Part shown: positions 1 to 6,748 of the stretch, in pieces
How the letters are laid out: the number at the start of each line of letters is the position of its first letter
How positions within the stretch are numbered: the first letter of the stretch is position 1
Assembly (NCBI GenBank): GCA_002307215.1
Contig: DBTU01000049.1
Location: 115,779-179,778, forward strand
Length of the DNA: 64,000 nucleotides
Direction of reading: 5' to 3'
Source of the DNA: Lachnoclostridium sp. UBA1308
GTDB taxonomy: Bacteria; Bacillota; Clostridia; Lachnospirales; Lachnospiraceae
The notes under the pieces: model-generated
Database searches by the model: none
What the model was told of the DNA's origin: nothing
Seen by the model: only the letters and a program-made list of their open reading frames with translations
Translations under genes and position numbers: made by a program

Positions 1-565
1 CCTTTTCATATAATAGGTCGTCACTGCTGCCCTCAAGATGTCCTCCCTTAATCAGTATACTTCCGTCATACCATAGTGCTATCTCTTTTGCTGCTTGTAT
101 CATATCTTCCTTACTTTGTATCTTTACACCACTTAAGAATTCGGCTTCGGATAGATTTGGTGTGATAACGGAGGCAAGGGGTATTAATTTACTGACTAAT
201 ACCTGAGAGGCCTCCTCCTTCAAAAGCTTCTTTCCGCTGGTGGATATCATGACCGGATCTAATACAATATTCATAAGTTCGTACAGTATTAACTTCTCTG
301 CAATTACTTCAATGATTGCAGGGTCTGAAACCATGCCGATTTTGACGGCATCGGGACGAATATCCGAGCATATCATATCCAGCTGTTCCGATACGAAATG
401 CGGACTCACCTCATATACACTTCTGATTCCGGTAGTATTTTGTGCAGTAAGTGCCGTAATCACACTCATGGCGTACATCTTGTGCACCGTAATCGTCTTA
501 ATATCGGCCTGTATTCCGGCTCCCCCACTGCAGTCAGAACCTGCGATTGAAAGTACCTTATTCAT
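1..565 (-). CDS. thiD: Hydroxymethylpyrimidine (phosphate) kinase ThiD, partial
   Basis: ThiD phosphorylates the thiamine pyrimidine HMP and HMP-P to HMP-PP in the cytoplasm. The first 188 codons are present; the 3' end lies beyond the left edge. Reading the minus strand from the ATG at 565 gives MNKVLSIAGSDCSGGAGIQA, the family's N-terminal GSDxSGGAGIQAD signature, and later KIGMVSD and VLDPVM, both typical of ThiD. A GAGGAATT ribosome-binding site sits just upstream. It is the last visible gene of the TPP-controlled operon, 24 bases after thiE. Assignment is secure; only completeness is unknown. Confidence 0.95.
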   Translation of the reverse strand, partial: MNKVLSIAGSDCSGGAGIQADIKTITVHKMYAMSVITALTAQNTTGIRSVYEVSPHFVSEQLDMICSDIRPDAVKIGMVSDPAIIEVIAEKLILYELMNIVLDPVMISTSGKKLLKEEASQVLVSKLIPLASVITPNLSEAEFLSGVKIQSKEDMIQAAKEIALWYDGSILIKGGHLEGSSDDLLYEK

Positions 566-589
566 AAATTCCTCGTTTCTTCGCTTCGC

Positions 590-1243
590 TTAAATCAATT
601 TTTTCCCAATCATTTTATTCGCCAGCGTGAGCATTTCCTTGGTGGCACTGCTGATATCCCTCTGAGCAAAAATGGCCGAGATTACAGCAACTCCATCAAT
701 ACCGCTTCCTGATAATTTCATAATATTATCCCGCGTGATACCACCGATTGCTACCACCGGAAGAGTAACTGCCTTACAAATATTTGTTAAGGTATCAAAG
801 GACAACGCACCCGCATCCTTCTTCGTGGAGGTATTAAATACAGCACCTACCCCAATATAATCTGCCCCATAATTCTGGGCAGTAATCGCTTCCTCTACTG
901 TATGTACCGATATTCCAATAATCTTATCCTCTCCGAGAATTTCTCTGGCACTTTGTAATTGTTCATCCTCTTGACCCAGATGAACACCATCGGCATCTAC
1001 CGAAACAGCCACATCAATGCAGTCATTAATAATCAGTGGAATATGATAGCGATCTGTGATACGTTTGATTTCCTTTGCTTCGTTTACAAATTCATCATAG
1101 GGCATATCTTTTTCTCGTAATTGCAGCAAGGTAGCACCTACTCCAAGAATTTTCTCTACCTGGCTTGCAAGACTTCGTTCTCCCAACCAAGTGCGATCTG
1201 TTACGACGTATAGCCGCAAATCTTCTTTCCTTATTTGCATCAT
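590..1243 (-). CDS. thiE: Thiamine phosphate synthase ThiE
   Basis: Joins HMP-PP and thiazole phosphate to give thiamine phosphate and pyrophosphate. The 217-residue length is normal for this TIM-barrel family. Visible signatures: QLREKD at 41-46 (pyrophosphate and Mg binding), DGVHLGQ at 85-91, PVVAIGGI at 162-169 and GVAVISAIF at 184-192 (phosphate binding). The start has two adjacent ATGs after a GGGGAGGGAGAA ribosome-binding site. It lies 11 bases downstream of thiM and is cotranscribed with it in the TPP-controlled operon. Confidence 0.96.
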   Translation of the reverse strand: MMQIRKEDLRLYVVTDRTWLGERSLASQVEKILGVGATLLQLREKDMPYDEFVNEAKEIKRITDRYHIPLIINDCIDVAVSVDADGVHLGQEDEQLQSAREILGEDKIIGISVHTVEEAITAQNYGADYIGVGAVFNTSTKKDAGALSFDTLTNICKAVTLPVVAIGGITRDNIMKLSGSGIDGVAVISAIFAQRDISSATKEMLTLANKMIGKKLI

Positions 1244-1254
1244 TTCTCCCTCCC

Positions 1255-2094
1255 CTACATCAGAGTCTCCAGATTTTTTCTCGTCATAACCATGTCGTCA
1301 TCCATATTACTCATGGCATCCAGCAGGTATATCCGAAATGAAGCAGTCCCTTGTCCTTGACTTGTAACCTTACTATATGCAAGCTCCCCGCAGATACCCA
1401 TTGCACAGACGCCTGCGACTGTCGCCTCAAGTATTCTGTCCGGATTCGCAGCACATAGGGCTCCGATAACAGCGGTTAACATACATCCGGTGCCTGTAAT
1501 TCTACTCATCATGGGATGACCGTTTCGTATGAGATAGAATTTGTCATAACCTGCAACTATGTCGATTTCCCCTGTAATCGCTATTACTGCTCCGGTGTGC
1601 TTGTGGAATTCCTGCGCCATTGTTATGGCCTGCGCCGAATTATATTCTGTGATCTTATCCGCATCGTTCACATCCACGCCCTTTGTTATTCCGTTTCCAA
1701 GATATAGTGTCTTGATCTCAGATGCATTACCCCTAATCACGGAAAAATTTACTTCCTTCATCAGATGTAATGCGGTTTCTGTCCGAAGCTTTGATGCCCC
1801 CACCCCGACCGGGTCAAGAATCACAGGTATCTTAAGTTCATTCGCCTTCTTCCCGGCTGCAAGCATTGCCGGTATTGTTCTCTCATTTAACGTACCGATG
1901 TTAATCACCAGCGCATTACAAATGGAGGTTATCTCCGCTACCTCAGCGATGTCATCTGCCATGATTGGAGAAGCACCACAGGCTAAGATAATGTTGGCAC
2001 AGTCATTTACTGTTACATAGTTCGTTATATTATGGACATATGGAGCCTTATCTCTTGTGTTACTGAATATGTTTTCTAACATGTTTTTCTCCAT
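1255..2094 (-). CDS. thiM: Hydroxyethylthiazole kinase ThiM
   Basis: Phosphorylates the salvaged thiazole alcohol to thiazole phosphate, the partner of HMP-PP in the ThiE reaction. At 279 residues it is a typical ribokinase-like THZ kinase. The N-terminal substrate motif PYVHNITNYVTVNDCAN is at 18-34, ILDPVGVGAS at 92-101, and the anion-hole GTGCM with the conserved Cys204 at 201-205. The combination with ThiW and no ThiG/ThiH in view points to thiazole salvage. It follows thiC after a 140-base gap containing inverted repeats. Confidence 0.96.
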   Translation of the reverse strand: MEKNMLENIFSNTRDKAPYVHNITNYVTVNDCANIILACGASPIMADDIAEVAEITSICNALVINIGTLNERTIPAMLAAGKKANELKIPVILDPVGVGASKLRTETALHLMKEVNFSVIRGNASEIKTLYLGNGITKGVDVNDADKITEYNSAQAITMAQEFHKHTGAVIAITGEIDIVAGYDKFYLIRNGHPMMSRITGTGCMLTAVIGALCAANPDRILEATVAGVCAMGICGELAYSKVTSQGQGTASFRIYLLDAMSNMDDDMVMTRKNLETLM

Positions 2095-2234
2095 TCCTGC
2101 GCATGCTTTCTGCGCATATAAGTTTGCGCCTAGTGTGTTTGCACACTTTGGTTACGCAGGCACAAACTTTGCGAGTGAAAGATTTGAAAAATCTTTCACA
2201 CTTACCCTCTTCTCTAATAGATTTCATCTTTTCT
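2095..2234. repeat. Inverted repeats between thiC and thiM
   Basis: This 140-base operon gap holds no gene. It contains an imperfect outer repeat (AGTTTGCGCC near 2122 facing GGCACAAACT near 2159), an inner GTGTG/CACAC pair around 2134-2147, and a perfect 10-base-arm hairpin GTGAAAGATT...AATCTTTCAC around 2175-2199. No U-tract follows the hairpins on the minus strand, so they are not classical terminators; they could process or stabilise the operon mRNA. Confidence 0.55.
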
Positions 2235-3536
2235 CTATAAGAAATCAACCTTTTCTCCGTTCAATATCATATTCGTAGTTCTCATGGCACACATTTTACC
2301 GCACATGGTGCAGCTGTTCTTCTCTGTCGGTGGTGCACTCTCAAAATATTCTCTTGCCTTCTTCGGATCAATCGCATAGGAAAACATCTCCTCCCAATCA
2401 ATTCGTCTTCTGGCGTCACTCATCTTATTATCAATCTCCCTTGCTCCGGGGATTCCTTTAGCGATATCTCCTGCATGTGCTGCAATCCTCGATGCTATGA
2501 TGCCCTCTTTCACATCAGACAGATTCGGCAATCTCAGGTGTTCCGCAGGAGTTACATAACACAGGAAATCTGCTCCGCTTGCAGCTGCAATTGCTCCTCC
2601 GATTGCTGAGGTAATATGGTCATAGCCCGGTGCAATATCGGTAACCAACGGTCCAAGTACATAGAAGGGTGCTCCGTGGCACAGCCTCTTTTGAATGGTC
2701 ATATTCGCGGCAATTTCATTCAAAGCCATATGGCCCGGTCCCTCAACCATAACCTGAACATTTTTCTCCCAGGCTCTTTTCGTCAGATGCCCGAGCTCTA
2801 TGAGTTCCGCTAGCTGTCCGGCATCACTGCTGTCATGAATACTTCCGGGGCGAAGCGCATCTCCAAGACTAATTGTCACATCGTATTCATACAAAATGTC
2901 CAATACCTCATCATAGAATTCATAGAACGGATTTTCATTTCCGGTCATCTCCATCCAGGCGAACAGTAACGATCCGCCACGCGATACGATATTGGTCAGA
3001 CGGTTTGAAGCTCGAAAGCTTTGTACAGCCCTTTTATTAATACCGGCATGAATTGTCATAAAATCAACTCCCTGCTTTGCATGTACCTCTACAACCTTCA
3101 GAAAATCCTTTGCCGTGATATTCATCAAATCTTTCTCAAGATATCCGATTGCATCATAGATTGGAACGGTTCCGATCATTGCGGATGAATATTCAATTAA
3201 TTGTTTACGGAAGGTATTCGTCTTTCCGTAATTGCTTAAATCCATAATTGCTTCTGCTCCCAATTCGATGGATAGCTTTACCTTCTCAAATTCCTTTTCG
3301 TAATCGGCGCAATCCCCGGAGACTCCGAGATTAACGTTAATCTTTGTTCTTAAACCCTCTCCGACGCCCTCCGGCTTTAAGGAGGTATGCAAAATATTTG
3401 CCGGAATTACAATATGACCCTCAGCGATTCGTTCTCTGAGTATTGTGACATCCATTCCTTCCTTCTCTGCAACTATCTGCATTTCCTTCGTGATAATTCC
3501 TTTTCTCGCTGCTTCCATCTGTGTTTTATAATTCAT
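2235..3536 (-). CDS. thiC: Phosphomethylpyrimidine synthase ThiC
   Basis: Radical-SAM enzyme that rearranges aminoimidazole ribotide into HMP-P, the pyrimidine of thiamine. At 433 residues it is the short form common in clostridia and archaea. Family motifs include NVNLGVSGDC at 67-76, LGDALRPGSIHD and VEGPGHM in the barrel, and the C-terminal Fe-S motif CTMCGKMC with Cys409, Cys412 and Cys416. The spacing is C-x2-C-x3-C, one residue shorter than the C-x2-C-x4-C of the E. coli enzyme. The ATG follows AGAGGAAGTTAAGGA. It is preceded by thiW and lies under the TPP riboswitch. Confidence 0.97.
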   Translation of the reverse strand: MNYKTQMEAARKGIITKEMQIVAEKEGMDVTILRERIAEGHIVIPANILHTSLKPEGVGEGLRTKINVNLGVSGDCADYEKEFEKVKLSIELGAEAIMDLSNYGKTNTFRKQLIEYSSAMIGTVPIYDAIGYLEKDLMNITAKDFLKVVEVHAKQGVDFMTIHAGINKRAVQSFRASNRLTNIVSRGGSLLFAWMEMTGNENPFYEFYDEVLDILYEYDVTISLGDALRPGSIHDSSDAGQLAELIELGHLTKRAWEKNVQVMVEGPGHMALNEIAANMTIQKRLCHGAPFYVLGPLVTDIAPGYDHITSAIGGAIAAASGADFLCYVTPAEHLRLPNLSDVKEGIIASRIAAHAGDIAKGIPGAREIDNKMSDARRRIDWEEMFSYAIDPKKAREYFESAPPTEKNSCTMCGKMCAMRTTNMILNGEKVDFL

Positions 3537-3748
3537 TCCTTAACTTCCTCTATTCTTTCCATATGTTTTATGCAGACTAGCTTAGCATGCCTATCCTTCG
3601 AATTAGTTTGGCCCGAGGATTACGCAAACCCAGCATAGCCACATAGTGGCTGCAAATGCTGATGAACGCCTGTAAATATAACAATGAATTTCCAATGGAA
3701 TTCATTAGTATATTACTGATGGCCCGCATGATTTTTGCGAGACTATTT
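3537..3748. other. thiW-thiC gap with small hairpins
   Basis: A 212-base stretch inside the operon with no convincing gene. It holds the short hairpins GCCAC/GTGGC (about 3638-3650) and ATGAATTTCC/GGAATTCAT (about 3684-3706). Together with the thiC-thiM gap it is unusually long and structured for an operon whose other junctions are 11-24 bases. Confidence 0.5.
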
Positions 3749-4249
3749 TTACACAATTTCTCCACGAATCAGCTTCTTAAGAATCCCTGCTTTCTTTAAC
3801 GCCAGCAATAATGATAGAGACAGTAATGCCCCCGCGAAAGAACTAATGCTAAACGGAATAATAAATCCATAAAAGGCTGCTTTACTCGATAAGAATTGTA
3901 CAGCTACCGGATATGCGATCAGTGCGCCAAGAATTCCTGTTCCTGCCACTTCACCAATAAATGCTGCACCGAGTTTTTTTGTATATTGATACAATACCCC
4001 ACTGATTAAGGCACCGCACATACTTCCCGGAAATGCCAGAAGACTTCCCGTTCCCATGAAATTGCGAAGTAATGAGGTTGAAAACGCCATCCCGACACCA
4101 TATACCGGCCCTAGCATAACCGCTGCTAATACATTAATGAAATGCTGTACCGGAAATACCTTAGATACCCCAACCGGAATATAGAATGTGGAACATGCTA
4201 CTCCCACTGCCACGAGAACACCTGCTAACGATAATTTTTTGACTGACAT
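3749..4249 (-). CDS. thiW: ThiW, predicted thiazole-precursor transporter S component
   Basis: A 166-residue hydrophobic protein with about five membrane segments matching the ThiW family of energy-coupling-factor substrate-binding components. Visible signatures: YIPVGVSKVFPVQHFINVLA near 23-42, the GPVYGVGMAFSTSLLRN stretch and LLAFPGSMCGALI. ThiW is predicted from comparative genomics to import thiazole; its neighbour ThiM, which phosphorylates thiazole, agrees. It would need a shared EcfA/A'/T module, not present here. First gene of the operon; ATG after AAAAGGAGAGTAAAAGC. Confidence 0.9.
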   Translation of the reverse strand: MSVKKLSLAGVLVAVGVACSTFYIPVGVSKVFPVQHFINVLAAVMLGPVYGVGMAFSTSLLRNFMGTGSLLAFPGSMCGALISGVLYQYTKKLGAAFIGEVAGTGILGALIAYPVAVQFLSSKAAFYGFIIPFSISSFAGALLSLSLLLALKKAGILKKLIRGEIV

Positions 4250-4285
4250 GCTTTTACTCTCCTTTTAATTAGTTAATATTTTAAT

Positions 4286-4317
4286 GAAAAAAGGGATGCA
4301 CCAAGAAGGTGCATCCC
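4286..4317 (-). terminator. Riboswitch-linked intrinsic terminator
   Basis: On the minus strand a perfect GGGATGCACC/GGTGCATCCC stem (4293-4317) runs into six U residues, between the TPP aptamer and thiW. It is the expression platform: TPP binding should favour this hairpin and stop transcription before thiW. Confidence 0.92.
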
Positions 4318-4341
4318 ACAAATTTATTATCATCCATGTTA

Positions 4342-4418
4342 TTCCCTACGTTGGCATTACCCAAATCAGGTACGGTCGAAACTAATGTTTCCTCTCAGCC
4401 TGTATACAAGCTCCCGAC
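4342..4418 (-). ncRNA. TPP riboswitch aptamer (THI box)
   Basis: The minus strand contains the conserved THI-box elements in order: TCGGGAGC, then GGCTGAGAGGAAAC, then ACC-TGATTTGGGTAATGCC and AACGTAGGGAA. These are the P2/J2-3 and P4/P5 signatures of the thiamine pyrophosphate aptamer. A strong promoter lies directly upstream and an intrinsic terminator directly downstream, so it controls thiW-thiC-thiM-thiE-thiD by attenuation. Confidence 0.97.
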
Positions 4419-4434
4419 AATATTCATTTTCACC

Positions 4435-4463
4435 ATTATAATATCACCGTAACCGTAAGTCAA
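4435..4463 (-). promoter_or_regulatory. Sigma-A promoter of the thi operon
   Basis: On the minus strand TTGACT (4463-4458), a 17-base spacer and a perfect TATAAT (4440-4435). Transcription would begin about ten bases before the TPP aptamer, as expected for an attenuated leader. Confidence 0.9.
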
Positions 4464-4504
4464 CGTTTAATTCCAATAAATCAATGGTATTATTTCCCAG
4501 CTGA

Positions 4505-4798
4505 TTAATTCATATTCAGAATCTTTTCTGATGCCTGACGATCTATACTCATCTGAGCCTGAGGTTCGAAGGCATTATAATAACCCTTATTCATCATATA
4601 AGAGGATATTTTTTCATGTGTATCAAATGCATCGTCCAATTGTCTGCGGAGTATACTTGTAACCTCCGGTGTCGTGGTCTCAGTAATTGCAGCTGCATAG
4701 TTTTTTATCGCATTTTTTGAAGATATTAATAAATCAGTAGCGATTATTTGCTCTGTCATATCAGCCATTCCAGCCATATTTTGAATAATACCGGCCAT
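4505..4798 (-). CDS. CotF-like spore coat protein, copy A
   Basis: A 97-residue helical protein of the small coat-F type: two predicted helices (about 10-38 and 43-65) with a Gln/Asp/His-rich loop (RRQLDDAFDTHEKIS) and a C-terminal tail containing YYNAFEPQAQ. CotF-like proteins are made in the mother cell and deposited in the spore coat. The start is the ATG at 4798, because AAAGGGTGAT lies 5-6 bases upstream; a GTG four codons earlier has no site. It lies 29 bases after a related gene. No recognisable sporulation promoter was found. Confidence 0.75.
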   Translation of the reverse strand: MAGIIQNMAGMADMTEQIIATDLLISSKNAIKNYAAAITETTTPEVTSILRRQLDDAFDTHEKISSYMMNKGYYNAFEPQAQMSIDRQASEKILNMN

Positions 4799-4827
4799 TA
4801 TTATCACCCTTTCATTATATAAATGAA

Positions 4828-5067
4828 TTATCCAACAGTTGCCTTTGAGGAAGTACTGAATGCAGTACTTGCACCCACCATCAACTCATTTAATTCTTTA
4901 ATATGCTCTTTACTACTTGTGAAATCCTGCTGCAGGATACTTTTCAACTCTTCATCCTTCACTAAGGATACCATGGATACTGCTTTGGTTGCGCAAACAT
5001 TTTTAAACGTCAGAAGCTCATGCAATTCAAGTGCTTCGCGCGGTGCAATTTGATTACCGACTTTCAT
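4828..5067 (-). CDS. CotF-like spore coat protein, copy B
   Basis: A 79-residue protein related in organisation to its neighbour: HELLTFKNVCATKAVSM is followed by VKDEELKSILQQDFTSSKEH, the same short-helix, ILQQDF-type core as coat-F proteins. The start is the ATG at 5067, set by a perfect GGAGGTGAT at 5080-5072; longer readings ignore it. It is the promoter-proximal gene of the two-gene coat unit. The role in the coat is inferred from family resemblance only. Confidence 0.72.
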   Translation of the reverse strand: MKVGNQIAPREALELHELLTFKNVCATKAVSMVSLVKDEELKSILQQDFTSSKEHIKELNELMVGASTAFSTSSKATVG

Positions 5068-5188
5068 TCTTATCACCTCCGTGAGATTCATTATCTTCAA
5101 ATGTAAGAATTCTATTCTTCATCAATAGTAGAAAACATCCTGCTACAGAAATTCATAAATTTTTCAAGCTTTGAAAAAGGAAAAGCGC

Positions 5189-5217
5189 TTTACTTTAACA
5201 CTCTATAGTGCTAAAAT
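5189..5217 (+). promoter_or_regulatory. yerC promoter with overlapping palindromic operator
   Basis: TTTACT (5189-5194), a 17-base spacer and TAAAAT (5212-5217). The spacer is largely occupied by an inverted repeat, TTTAACACT-CTAT-AGTGCTAAA (5194-5215), with one mismatch in nine pairs. Because the gene downstream encodes a TrpR-type repressor, this is a good candidate autoregulatory operator. Confidence 0.7.
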
Positions 5218-5265
5218 TGTACTGTGTGAAAATTGATTTGCAAATGAACGAAAGGAGTCCTGCCG

Positions 5266-5589
5266 ATGAGTAAGAATATCAGAACAACTGCTGTTGATCA
5301 TTTATTTGAAGCTATTTTAAGCTTAAAGAATTCGGAGGAATGCTATATATTTTTTGAAGATATTTGTACCGTCAACGAACTATTATCCCTATCCCAGAGA
5401 TTTGAAGTGGCTCGTATGTTACGTAGTCATAACACTTATCTTGAGATTGCAGAAAAGACAGGTGCTTCCACTGCTACTATTAGCCGTGTCAACCGCTCCC
5501 TGAACTATGGCAATGACGGATATGACATGGTTTTTGCCAGACTACCGGGTTCCATAACGGAACGATGCGACAATACAAAAAAAGAGTAA
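5266..5589 (+). CDS. yerC: YerC/YecD-type TrpR-family DNA-binding regulator
   Basis: A 107-residue all-helical protein of the TrpR/YerC-YecD superfamily. The helix-turn-helix is visible in TYLEIAEKTGASTATISRVN (57-76), preceded by the family's EICTVNEL-like segment DICTVNELLSLSQRFEVARM. The ligand is unknown for this family. ATG follows GAAAGGAGTCCTGCCG. In Bacillus subtilis yerC lies next to pcrB-pcrA; here pcrA is two genes away, so the synteny is partly kept. It ends in a convergent terminator shared with the DUF1836 gene. Confidence 0.88.
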   Translation: MSKNIRTTAVDHLFEAILSLKNSEECYIFFEDICTVNELLSLSQRFEVARMLRSHNTYLEIAEKTGASTATISRVNRSLNYGNDGYDMVFARLPGSITERCDNTKKE

Positions 5590-5612
5590 TCTGTTTCATT
5601 ACACGAATAAAA

Positions 5613-5651
5613 GGCGTCTGTCAGATATAATAATTATATCTGACAGACGCC
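5613..5651. terminator. Bidirectional terminator between yerC and DUF1836 gene
   Basis: A perfect 18-base-arm hairpin (GGCGTCTGTCAGATATAA and its complement) with a three-base loop. T-rich sequence follows on both strands (CATTTTGTTT on plus, TTTTATT on minus), fitting termination of both convergent genes. Confidence 0.9.
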
Positions 5652-5690
5652 CATTTTGTTTACAGAAGTATACCTATTAGCATCCTGTGA

Positions 5691-6389
5691 CTATTCTTCA
5701 TTTTTGGAAGTTTCTGCGTTGGGAGTGTCTGCTTTGGGAGTGGGTTTCTTCTCCTGCTTCGCAGCTTTTTTGACTTTATCCTCCGGCGTAACCCTTTTAC
5801 TGGTGCCCATCAAGGAATCATCTATCATCTTTTCAATCATATGTTTTCTCATGTAAACATCAAAGCAAAGCATGCTGATAAAGGAAAAGGTAGTAAGAAA
5901 ATCATGATCCTCCTGATTTTTTACATTGGCAAAGGATTCCTTCGCCTTTGTCATTTTGCGAACCATGTCCTTAGTCAGTGTATCTGTCTGTTCCTTCTCA
6001 AGTCGAAATATCTCCTCATAGATTGTTTCCAGCTTAACACTGGCATTATCCTTATAATAGCGCTCTGTTAGGGGATTGAATATGCTCTGTATGTCGTTAA
6101 TGGATAATATGTTCTTAAAATAATAAATGAAAATAAGAAGAAACATATGCTCCTTTGTATATTTTTTCCTACTCGGCGGAGGCAATAATTCATTCTTCGT
6201 ATAATTATTAATCATTGTCTTGGTCAGGAGCTTGTCCTCGCTGTAACGTTTAGAGGATTTTAAATGCTTGTCCATAAACGTCGTAACCTGATCCATATAT
6301 AAATCAATATTCGGTATATCATCCGGCATGATGTATTTGACATCCTTCAGGCTGTCAATCAAGCCCTTAATATACTCCTCTTTCGTCAT
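5691..6389 (-). CDS. DUF1836 domain protein (MerR-like helix-turn-helix)
   Basis: About 232 residues. The middle section KLLTKTMINNYTKNELLPPP followed by KKYTKEHMFLLIFIYYFKNI is the DUF1836 signature, which resembles a MerR-type DNA-binding region. The C-terminus is a Lys/Pro/Glu-rich low-complexity tail (about 40 residues). The start is uncertain: ATG 6389 after GGAGTGGAA is used here, but GTG 6395 after GAGGTGATTGGA is nearly as good. Function is unknown for the family; a transcriptional role is inferred. It has a consensus promoter of its own. Confidence 0.82.
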   Translation of the reverse strand: MTKEEYIKGLIDSLKDVKYIMPDDIPNIDLYMDQVTTFMDKHLKSSKRYSEDKLLTKTMINNYTKNELLPPPSRKKYTKEHMFLLIFIYYFKNILSINDIQSIFNPLTERYYKDNASVKLETIYEEIFRLEKEQTDTLTKDMVRKMTKAKESFANVKNQEDHDFLTTFSFISMLCFDVYMRKHMIEKMIDDSLMGTSKRVTPEDKVKKAAKQEKKPTPKADTPNAETSKNEE

Positions 6390-6413
6390 TTCCACTCCAA
6401 TCACCTCTTCTTC

Positions 6414-6442
6414 ATTATATAGTATCAGAAACTAGATGTCAA
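6414..6442 (-). promoter_or_regulatory. Consensus sigma-A promoter of the DUF1836 gene
   Basis: Minus strand TTGACA (6442-6437), 17-base spacer, TATAAT (6419-6414): both hexamers are exact consensus. The implied start point lies about 15-20 bases from the coding start, so the leader is very short. Confidence 0.93.
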
Positions 6443-6748
6443 AGACAAAATATATAGATGAGAAGCAAAAATTACCATTTAATTCCACTGAATTCATAAC
6501 ATAATTAAGTATTCTTTATTGTTTACCACCCTTGTAAAGAAGGCACTGAAATAGTTTCTTTCATAGTCTTAACATGAATAAAGGTGTATAATTAGGGTAT
6601 CAGCTACCTAAAAAGGGACTGTTTCAGAGCCCTGCAAATTGAATGATTGAATCTGCTCCTTTTGCATGCTATAATAAACATACGTTTGTGGTCTGATATG
6701 ACCTTTGAACACACTAAATGATTACATAGGACAGGTAGGTAATTTAAT
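6443..6748. other. Divergent intergenic region DUF1836/pcrA
   Basis: About 300 bases between divergent genes. Apart from the pcrA promoter and a weak AGGG/CCCT hairpin near 6614-6633, nothing recognisable was seen; no small gene with a ribosome-binding site is evident. Confidence 0.5.
6647..6675 (+). promoter_or_regulatory. pcrA promoter
   Basis: TTGAAT (6647-6652), 17-base spacer, exact TATAAT (6670-6675), about 65 bases before the pcrA start. Confidence 0.8.

Noticed and set aside
1559..2020. Long plus-strand frame opposite thiM
   Set aside because: It is the antisense shadow of a well-supported kinase gene, with no ribosome-binding site or known domain.
4505..5067. Sporulation promoter for the coat genes
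   Set aside because: No match good enough to sigma-G or sigma-K consensus was found upstream of 5067; CATTTGA near 5098 lacks a fitting -35.
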